Notes under the pieces: model-generated
The model's database searches: none
What the model saw: the letters and a program-made list of their open reading frames with translations, nothing else
What the model was told of the DNA's origin: nothing
Source: Halalkalibacter alkaliphilus
Lineage (GTDB): Bacteria > Bacillota > Bacilli > Bacillales > Bacillaceae_D
Assembly (NCBI RefSeq): GCF_023555415.1
Contig: NZ_JAKRYL010000004.1
Location: 1 to 64,000, forward strand
DNA length: 64,000 bases
Direction: 5' to 3'
Part shown: positions 38,303 to 47,621 of the stretch, one piece after another
How positions within the stretch are numbered: position 1 is the stretch's first letter
Layout of the letters: each line of letters opens with the position of its first letter
Translations under genes and position numbers: made by a program

Positions 38303-39658
38303 ATGGCATTTGAAGGTTTAGCGGAACGACTGCAAGGGACGTTAACCAAAATTCGTGGAAAAGGGAAAGTTAGCGAGACTGACGTGAAAGAAATGATGCG
38401 TGAAGTTCGACTCGCTTTACTAGAAGCGGATGTTAACTTTAAAGTTGTTAAACAATTCATTGCAAGTGTGAAAGAAAAAGCACTTGGGCAAGAAGTGATG
38501 AAAAGTTTAACGCCTGGACAACAAGTCATTAAAGTTGTTAACGAAGAGTTAACAGCATTAATGGGAGGAGAACAAAGCAAAATTGCTGTTGCACCGAAGT
38601 CGCCAACGGTCGTTATGATGGTCGGGCTTCAAGGTGCTGGTAAGACAACAACTACAGCAAAACTTGCTAATCACTTACGTAAGAAACATAACAGACAGCC
38701 GATGCTCGTTGCTGCTGATATATATCGACCGGCTGCAATTAAGCAGTTAGAGACGTTAGGGAAGCAACTAAATATGCCTGTCTTTTCACTTGGTGATCAA
38801 GTAAGCCCGGTAGAGATTGCAAAGCAAGCAATTGAAAAGGCAAAAGAAGATCATCATGATTATGTTTTAATTGATACAGCGGGTCGTTTGCATATCGACG
38901 AAACTCTTATGGATGAGTTAAAGCAAGTAAAAGAAATTGCTAAACCTGATGAAATTTTACTTGTTGTCGATGCAATGACAGGACAAGATGCTGTAAATGT
39001 TGCAGAAAGTTTTAACGAACAACTTGATGTAACAGGGGTAGTTCTAACAAAGCTTGATGGTGACACTCGTGGTGGTGCTGCCATCTCAGTTAAAGCTGTT
39101 ACGAATACACCAATTAAATTTGCGGGTATGGGAGAGAAAATCGACCAACTCGAACCATTCCATCCAGATCGCATGGCGTCGAGGATTCTAGGAATGGGTG
39201 ATGTTCTCTCGCTTATTGAAAAAGCACAAACGAATGTCGATGAAGAAAAAGCTCGTGAGCTTGAGAAGAAAATGCGTACAATGGATTTTACATTTGACGA
39301 TTTCTTAGAGCAACTAGATCAAGTTCGCAATATGGGTCCGCTAGATGAGTTACTTAATATGATGCCAGGTATGAACAAAAAAGGCATGAAAGATTTAAAA
39401 GTTGACGACAAGCAAATTGGTAAAGTCGAAGCGATTGTTCGTTCAATGACTAAGAAAGAAAAACAAGACCCAAGTATTATGAACGCGAGCAGACGTCGTC
39501 GAATTGCGAAAGGGAGCGGGACAACAATACAAGATGTGAACCGTCTTTTGAAGCAATTTGAGGATATGAAGAAAATGATGAAGCAAATGACCGGTATGAC
39601 CTCTGGTAAAGGAAAGAAAAGAGGGAAAGGTCTTGGAGGTTTTAAACTTCCATTTTAA
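38303..39658 (+). CDS. ffh: Signal recognition particle protein Ffh
   Basis: A 451-residue SRP54 homolog. NG domain: P-loop GLQGAGKTT at about 108, DTAGRLHID, TKLDGDTRGG and GMGEKID. The Met-rich M domain (about 300-440) includes MMPGM and the RNA-binding SRRRRIAKGSG. It binds signal sequences and 4.5S/scRNA. The basic Gly/Lys C-terminal tail is usual. It is followed by rpsP with its own promoter. Confidence 0.97.
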   Translation: MAFEGLAERLQGTLTKIRGKGKVSETDVKEMMREVRLALLEADVNFKVVKQFIASVKEKALGQEVMKSLTPGQQVIKVVNEELTALMGGEQSKIAVAPKSPTVVMMVGLQGAGKTTTTAKLANHLRKKHNRQPMLVAADIYRPAAIKQLETLGKQLNMPVFSLGDQVSPVEIAKQAIEKAKEDHHDYVLIDTAGRLHIDETLMDELKQVKEIAKPDEILLVVDAMTGQDAVNVAESFNEQLDVTGVVLTKLDGDTRGGAAISVKAVTNTPIKFAGMGEKIDQLEPFHPDRMASRILGMGDVLSLIEKAQTNVDEEKARELEKKMRTMDFTFDDFLEQLDQVRNMGPLDELLNMMPGMNKKGMKDLKVDDKQIGKVEAIVRSMTKKEKQDPSIMNASRRRRIAKGSGTTIQDVNRLLKQFEDMKKMMKQMTGMTSGKGKKRGKGLGGFKLPF

Positions 39659-39678
39659 CTTGAAATCCATTTTTTTAG

Positions 39679-39707
39679 TTGAAAGCTAGAAAAATTGATG
39701 ATATTAT
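39679..39707 (+). promoter_or_regulatory. Sigma-A promoter of rpsP
   Basis: TTGAAA (39679-39684), 17-base spacer, TATTAT (39702-39707), just downstream of the ffh stop. Confidence 0.75.
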
Positions 39708-39745
39708 AAACTATTGTGTTGAATATTTTTGGAGGTGTCCCACGA

Positions 39746-40018
39746 ATGGCAGTAAAAATTCGTTTAAAGCGTATGGGTTCTAAGAAGGCCCCATTTTATC
39801 GTGTAGTAGTAGCAGATTCTCGCGCACCGCGTGATGGTCGTTTCATCGAGGAGATTGGAACGTACAACCCATTAACTCAACCGGCTAAGGTTGACATTGC
39901 TGAAGAGAAAGCACTTGACTGGATGTTAAAAGGTGCAAAGCCTTCTGATACAGTTCGTAACCTTTTCTCTAAAGAAGGTTTAATGGAAAAGTTACACAAC
40001 GCAAAGAACCAGAAGTAA
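39746..40018 (+). CDS. rpsP: 30S ribosomal protein S16
   Basis: A 90-residue S16 starting [11 protein letters not shown], with [11 protein letters not shown] and the C-terminal family pattern [13 protein letters not shown]. The ATG at 39746 follows ggaggtg; an upstream in-frame start at 39716 is not conserved. It is the first gene of the rpsP-khpA-ylqD-rimM-trmD-rplS string, and a long hairpin follows. Confidence 0.97.
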   Translation: MAVKIRLKRMGSKKAPFYRVVVADSRAPRDGRFIEEIGTYNPLTQPAKVDIAEEKALDWMLKGAKPSDTVRNLFSKEGLMEKLHNAKNQK

Positions 40019-40021
40019 TAA

Positions 40022-40059
40022 AATAAGAACCCAAAAGTTTTTGCTTTTGGGTTCTTATT
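40022..40059 (+). terminator. Long hairpin after rpsP
   Basis: Perfect 16-bp arms aataagaacccaaaag (40022-40037) and cttttgggttcttatt (40044-40059), 6-base loop. No T run beyond the arm, so it may act by attenuation or mRNA stabilisation. Confidence 0.6.
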
Positions 40060-40164
40060 GTAAGCAATGAGGAAGCTGATGCAAAGTACTTCGTTTTGAA
40101 TAAGCTTGCAGTTAGTAGAGCCATTGCCTCTCCCTTTTTGATGACGTATTAAAAGGAGAATCAG

Positions 40165-40389
40165 ATGAAAGCGTTAGTTGAGCACATTGTAAAAGCACTT
40201 GTCGATCAGCCTAATTTTGTTCAAGTTGAAGAAGTAGAAGAGGGACAAACCCTTAACTTACGATTAACCGTTCATCCTGACGATATGGGGAAGGTCATAG
40301 GGAAGCAAGGTCGAACCGTCAAAGCGATTCGTTCGGTGTTATACGCCGCAGCACCATCGCAACGGGTACGATTAGACATCGTGGATTAG
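40165..40389 (+). CDS. khpA: KhpA, KH-domain RNA-binding protein (YlqC)
   Basis: A 74-residue single KH-domain protein. The GxxG loop is in VIGKQGRTVKAIRS. KhpA partners with KhpB (Jag/EloR) and binds RNA to control cell elongation and division in streptococci; the B. subtilis gene is ylqC. An aaaggag ribosome site is present. It lies between rpsP and ylqD as in B. subtilis, and a terminator-like hairpin follows. Confidence 0.95.
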   Translation: MKALVEHIVKALVDQPNFVQVEEVEEGQTLNLRLTVHPDDMGKVIGKQGRTVKAIRSVLYAAAPSQRVRLDIVD

Positions 40390-40399
40390 TAACGCAGTG

Positions 40400-40430
40400 A
40401 AAGGGTGAGGGATTAACCTCTCCCTTTTTC
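40400..40430 (+). terminator. Intrinsic terminator after khpA
   Basis: aaagggtgagg (40400-40410) pairs with cctctcccttt (40417-40427), one mismatch, with further T's to 40429. Confidence 0.8.
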
Positions 40431-40546
40431 TATTATAAAAATATTGTAGTTAGTATTTTTTGTTGTCTAGAGTAGTTCTTGAAAAGAAGTCTTTCCAACA
40501 TAGTAAGTCACCTGCAATATATCACACGTTATTTCAGGGGTGCAAG

Positions 40547-40960
40547 ATGAAACTATTACGTAAAATTGTTATTAAACAAGTGTTAACAGAAACAAAAAAG
40601 GCAGTGATGGTTACTAAATTTGAAGAGGAATTAACGCAATGCAAACGTGAAGTCGAACAGATGAAATTTCTTTTACATAAAGCAATAAGAGAATCAACTA
40701 GTAAGAATGAACAACAAGAAATACGTGCACGATATATGAAAGAAATAGAGAAACGAGAAGAAACTGCTCGTAGTATTTCTTTTAAAATCGAGCAGTTGGA
40801 TAAACTAGAAATTGGAACAGAAATTCCTGATCGAACAGCCGAAGGTATCATTGAAGTTAGAGAAGGAGACTCTTGGCCAAACTTAGAGCAAGCTCCTGAG
40901 ATTATTGTAAAAGATGGTGTTGTTCAAGAAATTCGAGAAAGTAGGAATAATGATGACTGA
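40547..40960 (+). CDS. ylqD: YlqD family protein, function unknown
   Basis: A 137-residue protein of the YlqD family found only in spore-forming Firmicutes as I recall. It opens [13 protein letters not shown], has a charged coiled coil (about 20-85) and a small C-terminal beta-rich domain ([24 protein letters not shown]). No catalytic motif is visible. ATG 40547 fits the family start and follows ggggtg; a longer in-frame start at 40460 is unlikely. Its end overlaps the start of rimM, implying co-translation with ribosome biogenesis genes. Confidence 0.85.
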   Translation: MKLLRKIVIKQVLTETKKAVMVTKFEEELTQCKREVEQMKFLLHKAIRESTSKNEQQEIRARYMKEIEKREETARSISFKIEQLDKLEIGTEIPDRTAEGIIEVREGDSWPNLEQAPEIIVKDGVVQEIRESRNNDD

Positions 40961-41471
40961 TTGGTTCAAAGTTGGGAAAATTGTCAATACGCACGGTGTA
41001 AGAGGAGAAGTTCGTGTCATTTCTTCAACGGACTTTGCCGAGGAGCGATATACGGCTGGAACGGAGTTAATGATTAAAGACGAAAATGGGAATCAGGAAG
41101 TGGTTGTTGTTCGTCATCATCGCCCTCATAAAAATTTTGATTTGCTTCAATTTGAAGGATTCCATTCCATTAATGATGTAGAACGTTTCAAGGGTTCCAC
41201 ACTATACGTTTCTGAAGAATATTTAGAGGAACTAGACGAAAACGAATTTTACTATCATGAAATTATTGGTTGTACCGTCATAACTGAATCAGAGGAAGAG
41301 CTTGGTAAGGTGAAAGAAATTTTTGCAACTGGTGCAAATGATGTTTGGGTAATACAACGCTTAGGTGGAGGAAAAGATATATTGCTCCCGTACATTGAAG
41401 ACGTTGTAAAAGACATAGATGTAGATAAAAAAGTTATCCGTGTTCATGTGCTAGAAGGGTTACTAGAATGA
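40953..41471 (+). CDS. rimM: Ribosome maturation factor RimM
   Basis: A 172-residue 16S rRNA processing factor binding S19 in the 30S head. The N-terminal domain has [16 protein letters not shown]; the C-terminal PRC-barrel has [18 protein letters not shown] and LPYIEDVV. Two adjacent ATGs (40950 and 40953) are possible; the second is better spaced from agga. It overlaps ylqD upstream and trmD downstream by four bases. Confidence 0.95.
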   Translation: MTDWFKVGKIVNTHGVRGEVRVISSTDFAEERYTAGTELMIKDENGNQEVVVVRHHRPHKNFDLLQFEGFHSINDVERFKGSTLYVSEEYLEELDENEFYYHEIIGCTVITESEEELGKVKEIFATGANDVWVIQRLGGGKDILLPYIEDVVKDIDVDKKVIRVHVLEGLLE

Positions 41472-42202
41472 GAATAGATGTTTTAACACTGTTTCCAGAA
41501 ATGTTTACGGGTGTTTTTGGTTCCTCCATATTAAAGCATGCACAGGAGTCAGGTATTGTTCAATATCGGGCTGTCGATTTTAGGGCCTATGCTGATAACA
41601 AACACCGTAAAGTGGATGATTATCCGTATGGCGGCGGAGCGGGAATGGTCTTACGTGCGCAACCATTATTTGATGCTGTTGACGACTTAATCAAAGACGA
41701 GCAAAAGAGACCAAGGGTCGTTTTGCTCTGCCCGCAGGGGGAAAGATATTCTCAAAAGAAGGCCGAACAATTTAGTAAAGAGGATCATCTCATTCTTCTT
41801 TGTGGCCATTATGAAGGGTATGACGAGCGGGTGAGGGAGTATCTTGTTACTGATGAAGTATCTATTGGTGATTATGTATTAACCGGTGGCGAGCTTGGGG
41901 CAATGGTAATAGCAGATAGTGTTACAAGGTTATTACCAGGTGTGCTTGGAAATGCGGAATCAGCTATTACTGATTCATTTTCAACTGGTTTACTTGAGCA
42001 TCCGCATTATACTAGACCGGCAGACTTTCGTGGAATGAAAGTTCCTGAGATCCTTTTGTCAGGGCATCATAAGAATATCGAGAATTGGCGTTCTCGTGAA
42101 TCTCTTAAAAGAACTTGGGAAAGACGACCTGATCTACTAGAAGGAAAAGCTTTGAGTGAGAAGGAACAAAAGTGGTTAGATGAATTTACTAGAAAAGAGT
42201 AA
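41468..42202 (+). CDS. trmD: tRNA (guanine-37-N1)-methyltransferase TrmD
   Basis: A 244-residue SPOUT enzyme that makes m1G37 in tRNA and prevents frameshifting. LTLFPEMF at the start, [23 protein letters not shown] (trefoil knot) and [15 protein letters not shown] are family signatures. Coupled to rimM by an ATGA overlap. A new promoter for rplS begins directly after its stop. Confidence 0.97.
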   Translation: MRIDVLTLFPEMFTGVFGSSILKHAQESGIVQYRAVDFRAYADNKHRKVDDYPYGGGAGMVLRAQPLFDAVDDLIKDEQKRPRVVLLCPQGERYSQKKAEQFSKEDHLILLCGHYEGYDERVREYLVTDEVSIGDYVLTGGELGAMVIADSVTRLLPGVLGNAESAITDSFSTGLLEHPHYTRPADFRGMKVPEILLSGHHKNIENWRSRESLKRTWERRPDLLEGKALSEKEQKWLDEFTRKE

Positions 42203-42209
42203 ATAAAAC

Positions 42210-42238
42210 TTGTGAACAGTGATCAGATATGATAATAT
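42210..42238 (+). promoter_or_regulatory. Sigma-A promoter of rplS
   Basis: TTGTGA (42210-42215), 17-base spacer, TAATAT (42233-42238). Confidence 0.7.
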
Positions 42239-42325
42239 AGATCTTGTGGCTTAAGGCCTGTTATTACGATGTTCCGCTGTAGTATAAAGCTGACAAGAGC
42301 ATCTGTATGGAAGGAGTGGAATTAT
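42239..42325 (+). ncRNA. Possible ribosomal protein L19 leader
   Basis: The roughly 85-base leader between the promoter and rplS carries gatg/catc flanks (about 42268 and 42300) around smaller pairings. Firmicutes have a structured L19 autoregulatory leader at this position (Rfam L19_leader). I judge by location and partial pairing only; a covariance-model search would decide. Confidence 0.4.
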
Positions 42326-42670
42326 ATGAACAACATTATCCGTGAAATTACTAGTGAGCAACTACGTAGTGATCTTCCAGCGTTTCGCCCTGGTGACACT
42401 TTAGTTATCCACGTTAAAGTTGTTGAGGGAACTCGTGAGCGTATTCAGTTATTCGAAGGCGTTGTTATTAAGCGTCGCGGTACTGGAATCAGCGAAACTT
42501 TCACAGCGCGTAAGATTTCGTACGGTGTAGGAGTTGAGCGTACATTCCCATTACATTCACCAAAGATCGCTAAGATCGAAGTGAAGCGTCGCGGTAAAGT
42601 ACGTCGTGCTAAACTTTACTACCTACGCAGTCTACGTGGTAAAAAAGCTCGTATTAAAGAAATTCGATAA
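42326..42670 (+). CDS. rplS: 50S ribosomal protein L19
   Basis: A 114-residue L19 with [30 protein letters not shown] and the C-terminal [18 protein letters not shown] 42326 follows aaggag by seven bases and gives the standard length; the in-frame start at 42269 lies in the leader. It has its own promoter and a strong terminator. Confidence 0.97.
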   Translation: MNNIIREITSEQLRSDLPAFRPGDTLVIHVKVVEGTRERIQLFEGVVIKRRGTGISETFTARKISYGVGVERTFPLHSPKIAKIEVKRRGKVRRAKLYYLRSLRGKKARIKEIR

Positions 42671-42680
42671 AGAGCGAGGA

Positions 42681-42709
42681 AAAGAGCTTAGGAAACTAAG
42701 CTCTTTTTT
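42681..42709 (+). terminator. Intrinsic terminator after rplS
   Basis: gagcttag and ctaagctc arms with a gaaa loop are followed by a T run ending near 42709. Confidence 0.9.
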
Positions 42710-42837
42710 AAATGAAACAAGCTTTTTCCAATTAGACACGTATTCACTCCGAATATGATAGATAAAAACGACATCTAAACGTAGATGTGGTAAACTAATG
42801 CTTATGATTGTGATTTGTTACATATGGGGGCGTTAGC

Positions 42838-43371
42838 ATGAGTAAGGAGAAGAAAGAATCATGGGAGTGGCTGAAAGCGGTCGTTATAGCACTTGTCCTT
42901 GCATTTGTTATTCGCCATTTCTTATTTGCTCCAGTTATTGTTGATGGAGAATCCATGATGCCAACTCTTGAACATACTGATAGAATGATTGTTAATAAAA
43001 TAAGTTACACTTTTGGTTCTCCGGAACGGTTTGATATTATTGTATTCCATGCACCCGCTGGAAAAGATTATATAAAACGCGTCATAGGCTTGCCTGGAGA
43101 TGTAATTGAATATAGGAATGATACACTCTATGTAAATGGAGAAGCAATAGAGGAGCCTCATTTAGATGAATTAAAGCTAGCATCAGCTGGGGAACGAGTT
43201 ACAAGAGATTTTCAAGCAATTACGGTTCCTGAAAATGAGCTATTTGTTCTTGGGGATAACCGTGGTCGAAGTAAAGATAGCCGCGATATTGGAACGATTC
43301 ATATTGATGAAGTAATTGGGAAAGCTAATGTAGTATTCTGGCCTGTTTCTAATATTCGCATTGCCAAATAG
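42838..43371 (+). CDS. lepB: Type I signal peptidase
   Basis: A 177-residue membrane protease removing signal peptides from exported proteins. One N-terminal transmembrane helix (about 12-31) precedes box [10 protein letters not shown] with nucleophile Ser39; general base Lys80 is in [24 protein letters not shown] is the late box. Short Gram-positive (SipS/SipT-like) type. Its place between rplS and rbgA is common in Bacillaceae but not in B. subtilis, as I recall. Confidence 0.95.
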   Translation: MSKEKKESWEWLKAVVIALVLAFVIRHFLFAPVIVDGESMMPTLEHTDRMIVNKISYTFGSPERFDIIVFHAPAGKDYIKRVIGLPGDVIEYRNDTLYVNGEAIEEPHLDELKLASAGERVTRDFQAITVPENELFVLGDNRGRSKDSRDIGTIHIDEVIGKANVVFWPVSNIRIAK

Positions 43372-43384
43372 GAAGGTGAAAGTT

Positions 43385-44245
43385 GTGACGATTCAATGGT
43401 TTCCTGGCCATATGGCCAAAGCAAGAAGAGAAGTCACCGAAAAGTTAAAATTTATTGATGTAGTAATTGAACTTCTTGATGCAAGAGTCCCATTAGCTTC
43501 ACGTAATCCAATGATTGATGAGATTGTTTCACATAAGCCAAGGTTAATTTTACTTAACAAAGCGGACTTAGCGGACCAATCGGTGACGGAAAAGTGGAAA
43601 GTGTACTTTGAGGAAAAAGGTGCTATGGTTCTTGCTGTTAATGCGCAAACGGGGAAAGGAACGGAAAAAATACCTAATGCGTGTAAGCAGTTAGCAAAGC
43701 CAATCATTGATAAAATGATTTCAAAAGGAATGAAACCTAGAGCGGTTCGAGCAATGATTTTAGGGATCCCGAATGTTGGGAAATCGACACTTATTAATCG
43801 ATTAGCTTCCAAACGAACCGCACAAGTCGGGGATCGTCCTGGTGTGACAAAGAAACAACAATGGATAAAAGTAGGGAAAGAATTAGAACTACTTGATACG
43901 CCAGGAATTTTGTGGCCTAAATTTGAAGATCAAATTATTGGCTATCGCTTAGCAGCAACTGGGGCGATTAAAGATGAATTATTAGATTTTCAGGATATTG
44001 CTTTATTTATATTAAATTATTTAAAGGATCATTATCCAACATCCGTTCAAGAACGTTATAAATTAGATCATGTACCAGATGATGGTTTGGCCCTTTTTGA
44101 CGAAATTGGAAAGAAGCGAGGGTGCTTGTTAGGTGGCGGTTATGTAGATTATGATAAGGCTGCTGAAATCATATTAAGAGAGATGCGCTCCGGTACGTTA
44201 GGGAGAATCTCGTTAGAAAAACCAGAAATAATGGTGAGCCGATAA
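43385..44245 (+). CDS. rbgA: Ribosome biogenesis GTPase RbgA (YlqF)
   Basis: A 286-residue circularly permuted GTPase needed for late 50S assembly (L16, L27 and L36 incorporation). The N-terminal [12 protein letters not shown] is a hallmark. G4 LNKADL precedes the P-loop [13 protein letters not shown]3 DTPGILWP follows. GTG 43385 follows ggaaggtg at 7-8 bases and gives the family start; an upstream GTG/ATG at 43361 would overlap lepB. A terminator follows. Confidence 0.96.
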   Translation: MTIQWFPGHMAKARREVTEKLKFIDVVIELLDARVPLASRNPMIDEIVSHKPRLILLNKADLADQSVTEKWKVYFEEKGAMVLAVNAQTGKGTEKIPNACKQLAKPIIDKMISKGMKPRAVRAMILGIPNVGKSTLINRLASKRTAQVGDRPGVTKKQQWIKVGKELELLDTPGILWPKFEDQIIGYRLAATGAIKDELLDFQDIALFILNYLKDHYPTSVQERYKLDHVPDDGLALFDEIGKKRGCLLGGGYVDYDKAAEIILREMRSGTLGRISLEKPEIMVSR

Positions 44246-44280
44246 TCGAGCCAATTGGGCTTTATGGTCGGCTTTTTTAT
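44237..44280 (+). terminator. Terminator at the end of rbgA
   Basis: Outer arms agccga (44237-44242) and tcggct (44268-44273) enclose an inner gagcc/gggct stem, followed by a T6 run. The stem begins inside the last codons of rbgA. Confidence 0.75.
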
Positions 44281-44371
44281 TTGTCTATACGGATGAAAAA
44301 AGAAAAGAAAAAAATAATTATTTGTATAGGTTTTAGGAATTGAACCGATATAATTAATAGAGGTGAATGCA

Positions 44372-45136
44372 ATGAACGTTTCCATAAAAGAATTAGAAGA
44401 GAAAATATTACATAGAAGAGAAATAGATGATGCAATGATTGAAATGTTAAAAAAGGATGAGCGTAAAGGAGTTCAAAGGCTGCTAAAACGCTATGAAACA
44501 ATGAAACAGAAAGAATTAGCGTTAGAACAAATGCACCTACAAATGACCGAATATGAATCCAATTTACGAAAAGAAGGATTTGTACATATTGCAGGACTAG
44601 ACGAGGTAGGTCGCGGTCCATTAGCTGGTCCAGTCGTAGCTGCTGCTGTGATTTTACCTTCTGACTTTAAATTACTTGGCTTAACTGACTCGAAGAAATT
44701 ATCAAAGGAAAAGCGTGACATGTTCTTTGATGTAATCACAACTGAAGCAGTTGCTTACTCAATACAAATGGTACATGCAGCTGAAATAGACAAAATCAAT
44801 ATTTATGAATCTACTAAACTAGCCATGTCAAGGGCAGTTAAAGAAATGAATTGCCAACCGGATCATTTATTACTTGATGCGATGAAACTAGATCTTCCTA
44901 TCGGGCAAACGTCGATCATTAAAGGTGATCAAAAAAGTTTGACAATTGCTGCTAGCTCTGTTTTGGCCAAAGTAACAAGAGATCGTTACATGGACGAAGT
45001 AGCTCGTGAATTTCCTGGTTATGGATTTAGTAATCATGTAGGATACGGGACCAAAGAGCACTTAGATGCCATATCTAAATTAGGGGTTACAAGGGAACAC
45101 CGTAAATCTTTTAAGCCAATAGCAAAGGTCGTATAA
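44372..45136 (+). CDS. rnhB: Ribonuclease HII
   Basis: A 254-residue RNase HII that nicks RNA-DNA hybrids and removes misincorporated ribonucleotides. The catalytic motif AGLDEVGRGPLAGPV (DEDD residues Asp, Glu) is at about 73-87, with LLLDAMKLD supplying the next Asp and a tail SFKPIAKV. The N-terminal 70-residue helical extension is typical of Bacillus RnhB. ATG 44372 follows agaggtg; GTG 44363 is an alternative. Confidence 0.95.
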   Translation: MNVSIKELEEKILHRREIDDAMIEMLKKDERKGVQRLLKRYETMKQKELALEQMHLQMTEYESNLRKEGFVHIAGLDEVGRGPLAGPVVAAAVILPSDFKLLGLTDSKKLSKEKRDMFFDVITTEAVAYSIQMVHAAEIDKINIYESTKLAMSRAVKEMNCQPDHLLLDAMKLDLPIGQTSIIKGDQKSLTIAASSVLAKVTRDRYMDEVAREFPGYGFSNHVGYGTKEHLDAISKLGVTREHRKSFKPIAKVV

Positions 45137-45156
45137 TTGCCAAAGGAGGGTTATTG

Positions 45157-46839
45157 ATGTTTCAACCTTCAATTCAACATCAGCCATTAAGTAAAATGCA
45201 GCAGCAACCTAAAGTGTTAATTTTAAAAACAGGGCAACTGTTTCAAGGGAGAATTACAAAGGTCTTCCCGAATCATTTAGCTACCCTGACAATAGGGAAG
45301 ATGCAATTAACGGCTCGTCTTGAAGCTCCATTAACTGTTGGACAACGTTATTGGTTTGAAGTGAAGGATGGAACAGGCCTTCCACAATTAAGGGTCCTTG
45401 CTGACACTCAGACAAGCTCTAATGATCAAGTGTTACAGCGACTTGGCTTGCCGCAAAAGAAAGAGATGGAGTCTCTGCTGCAGTACATGACAAAAAAACA
45501 AATACTATTCACCAGAGAGATGATTTCAGAAGGTGTGACTATACTTAGTCAAGTTAATCAGCTAAATAAGCAAGGTATAGAGACAATAACAACGATGCTA
45601 GAAAGAGGTATTCCGTTATCACGCGAGACATTCTTAGCAATAGATTCAAAAAAACAGCTTCAACCTCTTAGTGAATTAATCTTTCAACTATCTGGAAAAT
45701 TAAAGGAAGTAGAAAACGAGACTGCAAGGAAGATAACAGAGCTTTGTACTAAACTGCTCCGCTCTAGCCCCATCCAAACGACAACGTCGCCAATTACTCA
45801 GCTTCTAACGATGTATGCAAAGGAAGATAATCCGCATATTGAAAATCTTTTAATTCGGCTTGGACTTATTAAAGAAGGTCTTTCTAGAGACGAAGTAATG
45901 AGAAAATTCCAACAAGCAGTTGTGAATCCAACCAATCAGCATGTCGTTGATAGTCTTTGGCCAAAAATGGATAGAAGTCAAAATACTAATATAGCTGAGA
46001 GGTTACTTTTCAATAGATATATAGGAAACCTAATCATACCTGCGGGGAAAGAAGGAATGCCTAAACTTAAACAATTATTGACTTTGTTACAAACACCTAT
46101 TCAAGTACAAGATTTATATTTACGATGGAGTTTACTGCCGAATCAATCCCTATCTAAATCTGAAGAAAGAATTATCTCTACACTTATGGAGAACAGTGTC
46201 TCTATTTCCCAAAATCCAGGAGCGATTTTAAAGGCATTATTATCAATGATTGGATATGAATATGAACATGATGTCATGCGTTACTTTCAAGGTGAATCTA
46301 CGAAGGAATATCTAAATACGTCAAGGTTAAAGGCATTGTTACTTCAGCTGCAAGAACAAACTATTCCCCAATCTATAAAAAATCAAGGAATGGAATTGTT
46401 AGCAAGGATAACATCAAATCAACTTTTTGCTCATGAACAAGCGGGTCCTCTTCATCAAATTTTGCTGTATATTCCTTTATCGTTAGGTGATCGTAAAACG
46501 GATCTGACTATAAAGTGGGAAGGGAAAAAGGTGGAAAATGGCCAATTAGATCCTTCGTTTTGTCGGGTTTTGTTTTACTTAACTCTTGAGAGACTGGAAG
46601 AAACGATGGTTGATGTACAGGTTCAAAATCGTATCGTGACTATTGCAATATATAACGAACAAGACAAACCCGTGTCATTATTAAAATTACTTGAACCGTC
46701 ATTAAAGCGTCGACTTTCGGACCTCCATTATCAACTCTCCACAGTTGTTTGGAAAAAGATAGAAGATATTGATGTTGGACCTAGTAGTCCCACATACTCT
46801 CAAGTTCCTACGTACAAAGGAGTTGATGTACGAATATGA
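45157..46839 (+). CDS. ylqG: YlqG, FliK-like protein of unknown function
   Basis: A 560-residue protein in the position of B. subtilis ylqG. No catalytic motif is visible. The N-terminal third has a small beta-rich domain (VLILKTGQLFQGRITKV). The C-terminal 110 residues (about 430-545) have the layout of the flagellar hook-length control domain (FliK): a beta strand LTIKWEGKK, VDVQVQNRIVTI, then a leucine-rich helix with SLKRRLSDLHY. This FliK resemblance is inference. The stop overlaps ylqH, an FlhB C-terminal homolog, by four bases, which is the logical partner of a FliK-type protein. Preceded by aaggaggg. Confidence 0.75.
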   Translation: MFQPSIQHQPLSKMQQQPKVLILKTGQLFQGRITKVFPNHLATLTIGKMQLTARLEAPLTVGQRYWFEVKDGTGLPQLRVLADTQTSSNDQVLQRLGLPQKKEMESLLQYMTKKQILFTREMISEGVTILSQVNQLNKQGIETITTMLERGIPLSRETFLAIDSKKQLQPLSELIFQLSGKLKEVENETARKITELCTKLLRSSPIQTTTSPITQLLTMYAKEDNPHIENLLIRLGLIKEGLSRDEVMRKFQQAVVNPTNQHVVDSLWPKMDRSQNTNIAERLLFNRYIGNLIIPAGKEGMPKLKQLLTLLQTPIQVQDLYLRWSLLPNQSLSKSEERIISTLMENSVSISQNPGAILKALLSMIGYEYEHDVMRYFQGESTKEYLNTSRLKALLLQLQEQTIPQSIKNQGMELLARITSNQLFAHEQAGPLHQILLYIPLSLGDRKTDLTIKWEGKKVENGQLDPSFCRVLFYLTLERLEETMVDVQVQNRIVTIAIYNEQDKPVSLLKLLEPSLKRRLSDLHYQLSTVVWKKIEDIDVGPSSPTYSQVPTYKGVDVRI

Positions 46840-47108
46840 ATGATAAACGAGTTTGGCCAAAGAAAGCTGCTGCTCTCCGCTATCAACCTGAAATGGACCT
46901 TTCACCAAAGGTAGTTGGCACAGGAAAAGGCTTAATTGCTGAAGAAATTATATTAAAAGCGAAGGAGCATAACATTCCTATACAAGAGGATACTTCATTA
47001 GTGGAATTGTTAGCTGAACTTGAAGTAAATCAATCAATCCCTATTGAACTATATGAAATAGTTGCAGAGATCTTTGCTTTTATATATAAAATTGATCGGA
47101 ATAAATAA
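46836..47108 (+). CDS. ylqH: YlqH, stand-alone FlhB C-terminal-domain-like protein
   Basis: A 90-residue protein matching the cytoplasmic domain of FlhB/EscU export proteins. KKAAALRYQPEMDLSPKVVGTGKGLIAE aligns with the FlhB segment after its autocleavage site, and AKEHNIPIQED is the conserved FlhB C-terminal segment. The NPTH cleavage motif itself is absent, so it resembles the already cleaved half. It is coupled to ylqG. The role is unknown; related short FhlB proteins occur in Bacillus and can substitute for FlhB-C in some settings. Confidence 0.85.
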   Translation: MNDKRVWPKKAAALRYQPEMDLSPKVVGTGKGLIAEEIILKAKEHNIPIQEDTSLVELLAELEVNQSIPIELYEIVAEIFAFIYKIDRNK

Positions 47109-47111
47109 TAA

Positions 47112-47166
47112 GCTAGCATTGGTAGTATGAATAATCTTGGACATACTACCAATGCTAGCTTTTTTA
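47112..47166 (+). terminator. Strong terminator after ylqH
   Basis: Perfect 18-bp stem gctagcattggtagtatg (47112-47129) with 47142-47159, 12-base loop and a T6 run at 47160-47165. Confidence 0.95.
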
Positions 47167-47192
47167 CATTGCAATAAACAAGGAGGATGGCA

Positions 47193-47414
47193 ATGAAGGA
47201 TAAAAATATATCTACTGGAAAGTCAGAATCTTTATTGAAGCCAAAGGAAGAGTATGCACATGAATTCGGTATTCATCATTCTGTTCAAGAGTCAGATGCG
47301 ATGAGTAATATGACAAAAAAACTTTTAAATCGAAAGAAAAACAAGAAACAAGAGAACACGGTAGAAAAAATAAAACGAACTAATTCTAAAGATCATTCCA
47401 ATCCAAGTGATTAG
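47193..47414 (+). CDS. Small charged protein, function unknown
   Basis: A 73-residue hydrophilic, Lys-rich protein with no cysteine or transmembrane segment. It begins MKDKNISTGK; the C-terminal third is a basic tail (LNRKKNKKQ). A strong aaggagg site lies five to eight bases before ATG 47193, and a terminator-like hairpin follows, so the gene is probably real. I do not recognise the family. Small basic or charged proteins of this kind in spore formers are often sporulation proteins, but nothing here proves it. Confidence 0.55.
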   Translation: MKDKNISTGKSESLLKPKEEYAHEFGIHHSVQESDAMSNMTKKLLNRKKNKKQENTVEKIKRTNSKDHSNPSD

Positions 47415-47495
47415 AAGTATAATAATATAATTTGTTACTGCCTTTTTCTTAGCGAAAGTTTTCAAATGTCGCATTTTTTCAACTAATTTGAATTA

Positions 47496-47519
47496 GGGAG
47501 GGATTTACCCCTCCCCATT
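47496..47519 (+). terminator. GC-rich hairpin upstream of sucC
   Basis: gggaggg (47496-47502) pairs with a ccctccc stretch ending near 47516, followed by atttt. It likely ends the small gene at 47193. Confidence 0.65.
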
Positions 47520-47621
47520 TTAAGAAAACAATGGTAGAATAAAGAAGGATTCAGCCATTCAACCTCGAAAGTATTAGAATGGCATGAAAATACATGCAAT
47601 TGATAGGAGGATGGAGAGAGA

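Noticed and set aside
46836-47108. Truncated flhB pseudogene
   Set aside because: It has its own start, is coupled to ylqG and corresponds to the conserved stand-alone gene ylqH, so it is not a remnant.
47451-47470. CcpA cre site upstream of sucC (tgaaaactttcgct on the minus strand)
   Set aside because: The central CG is displaced relative to the cre consensus; too many mismatches.
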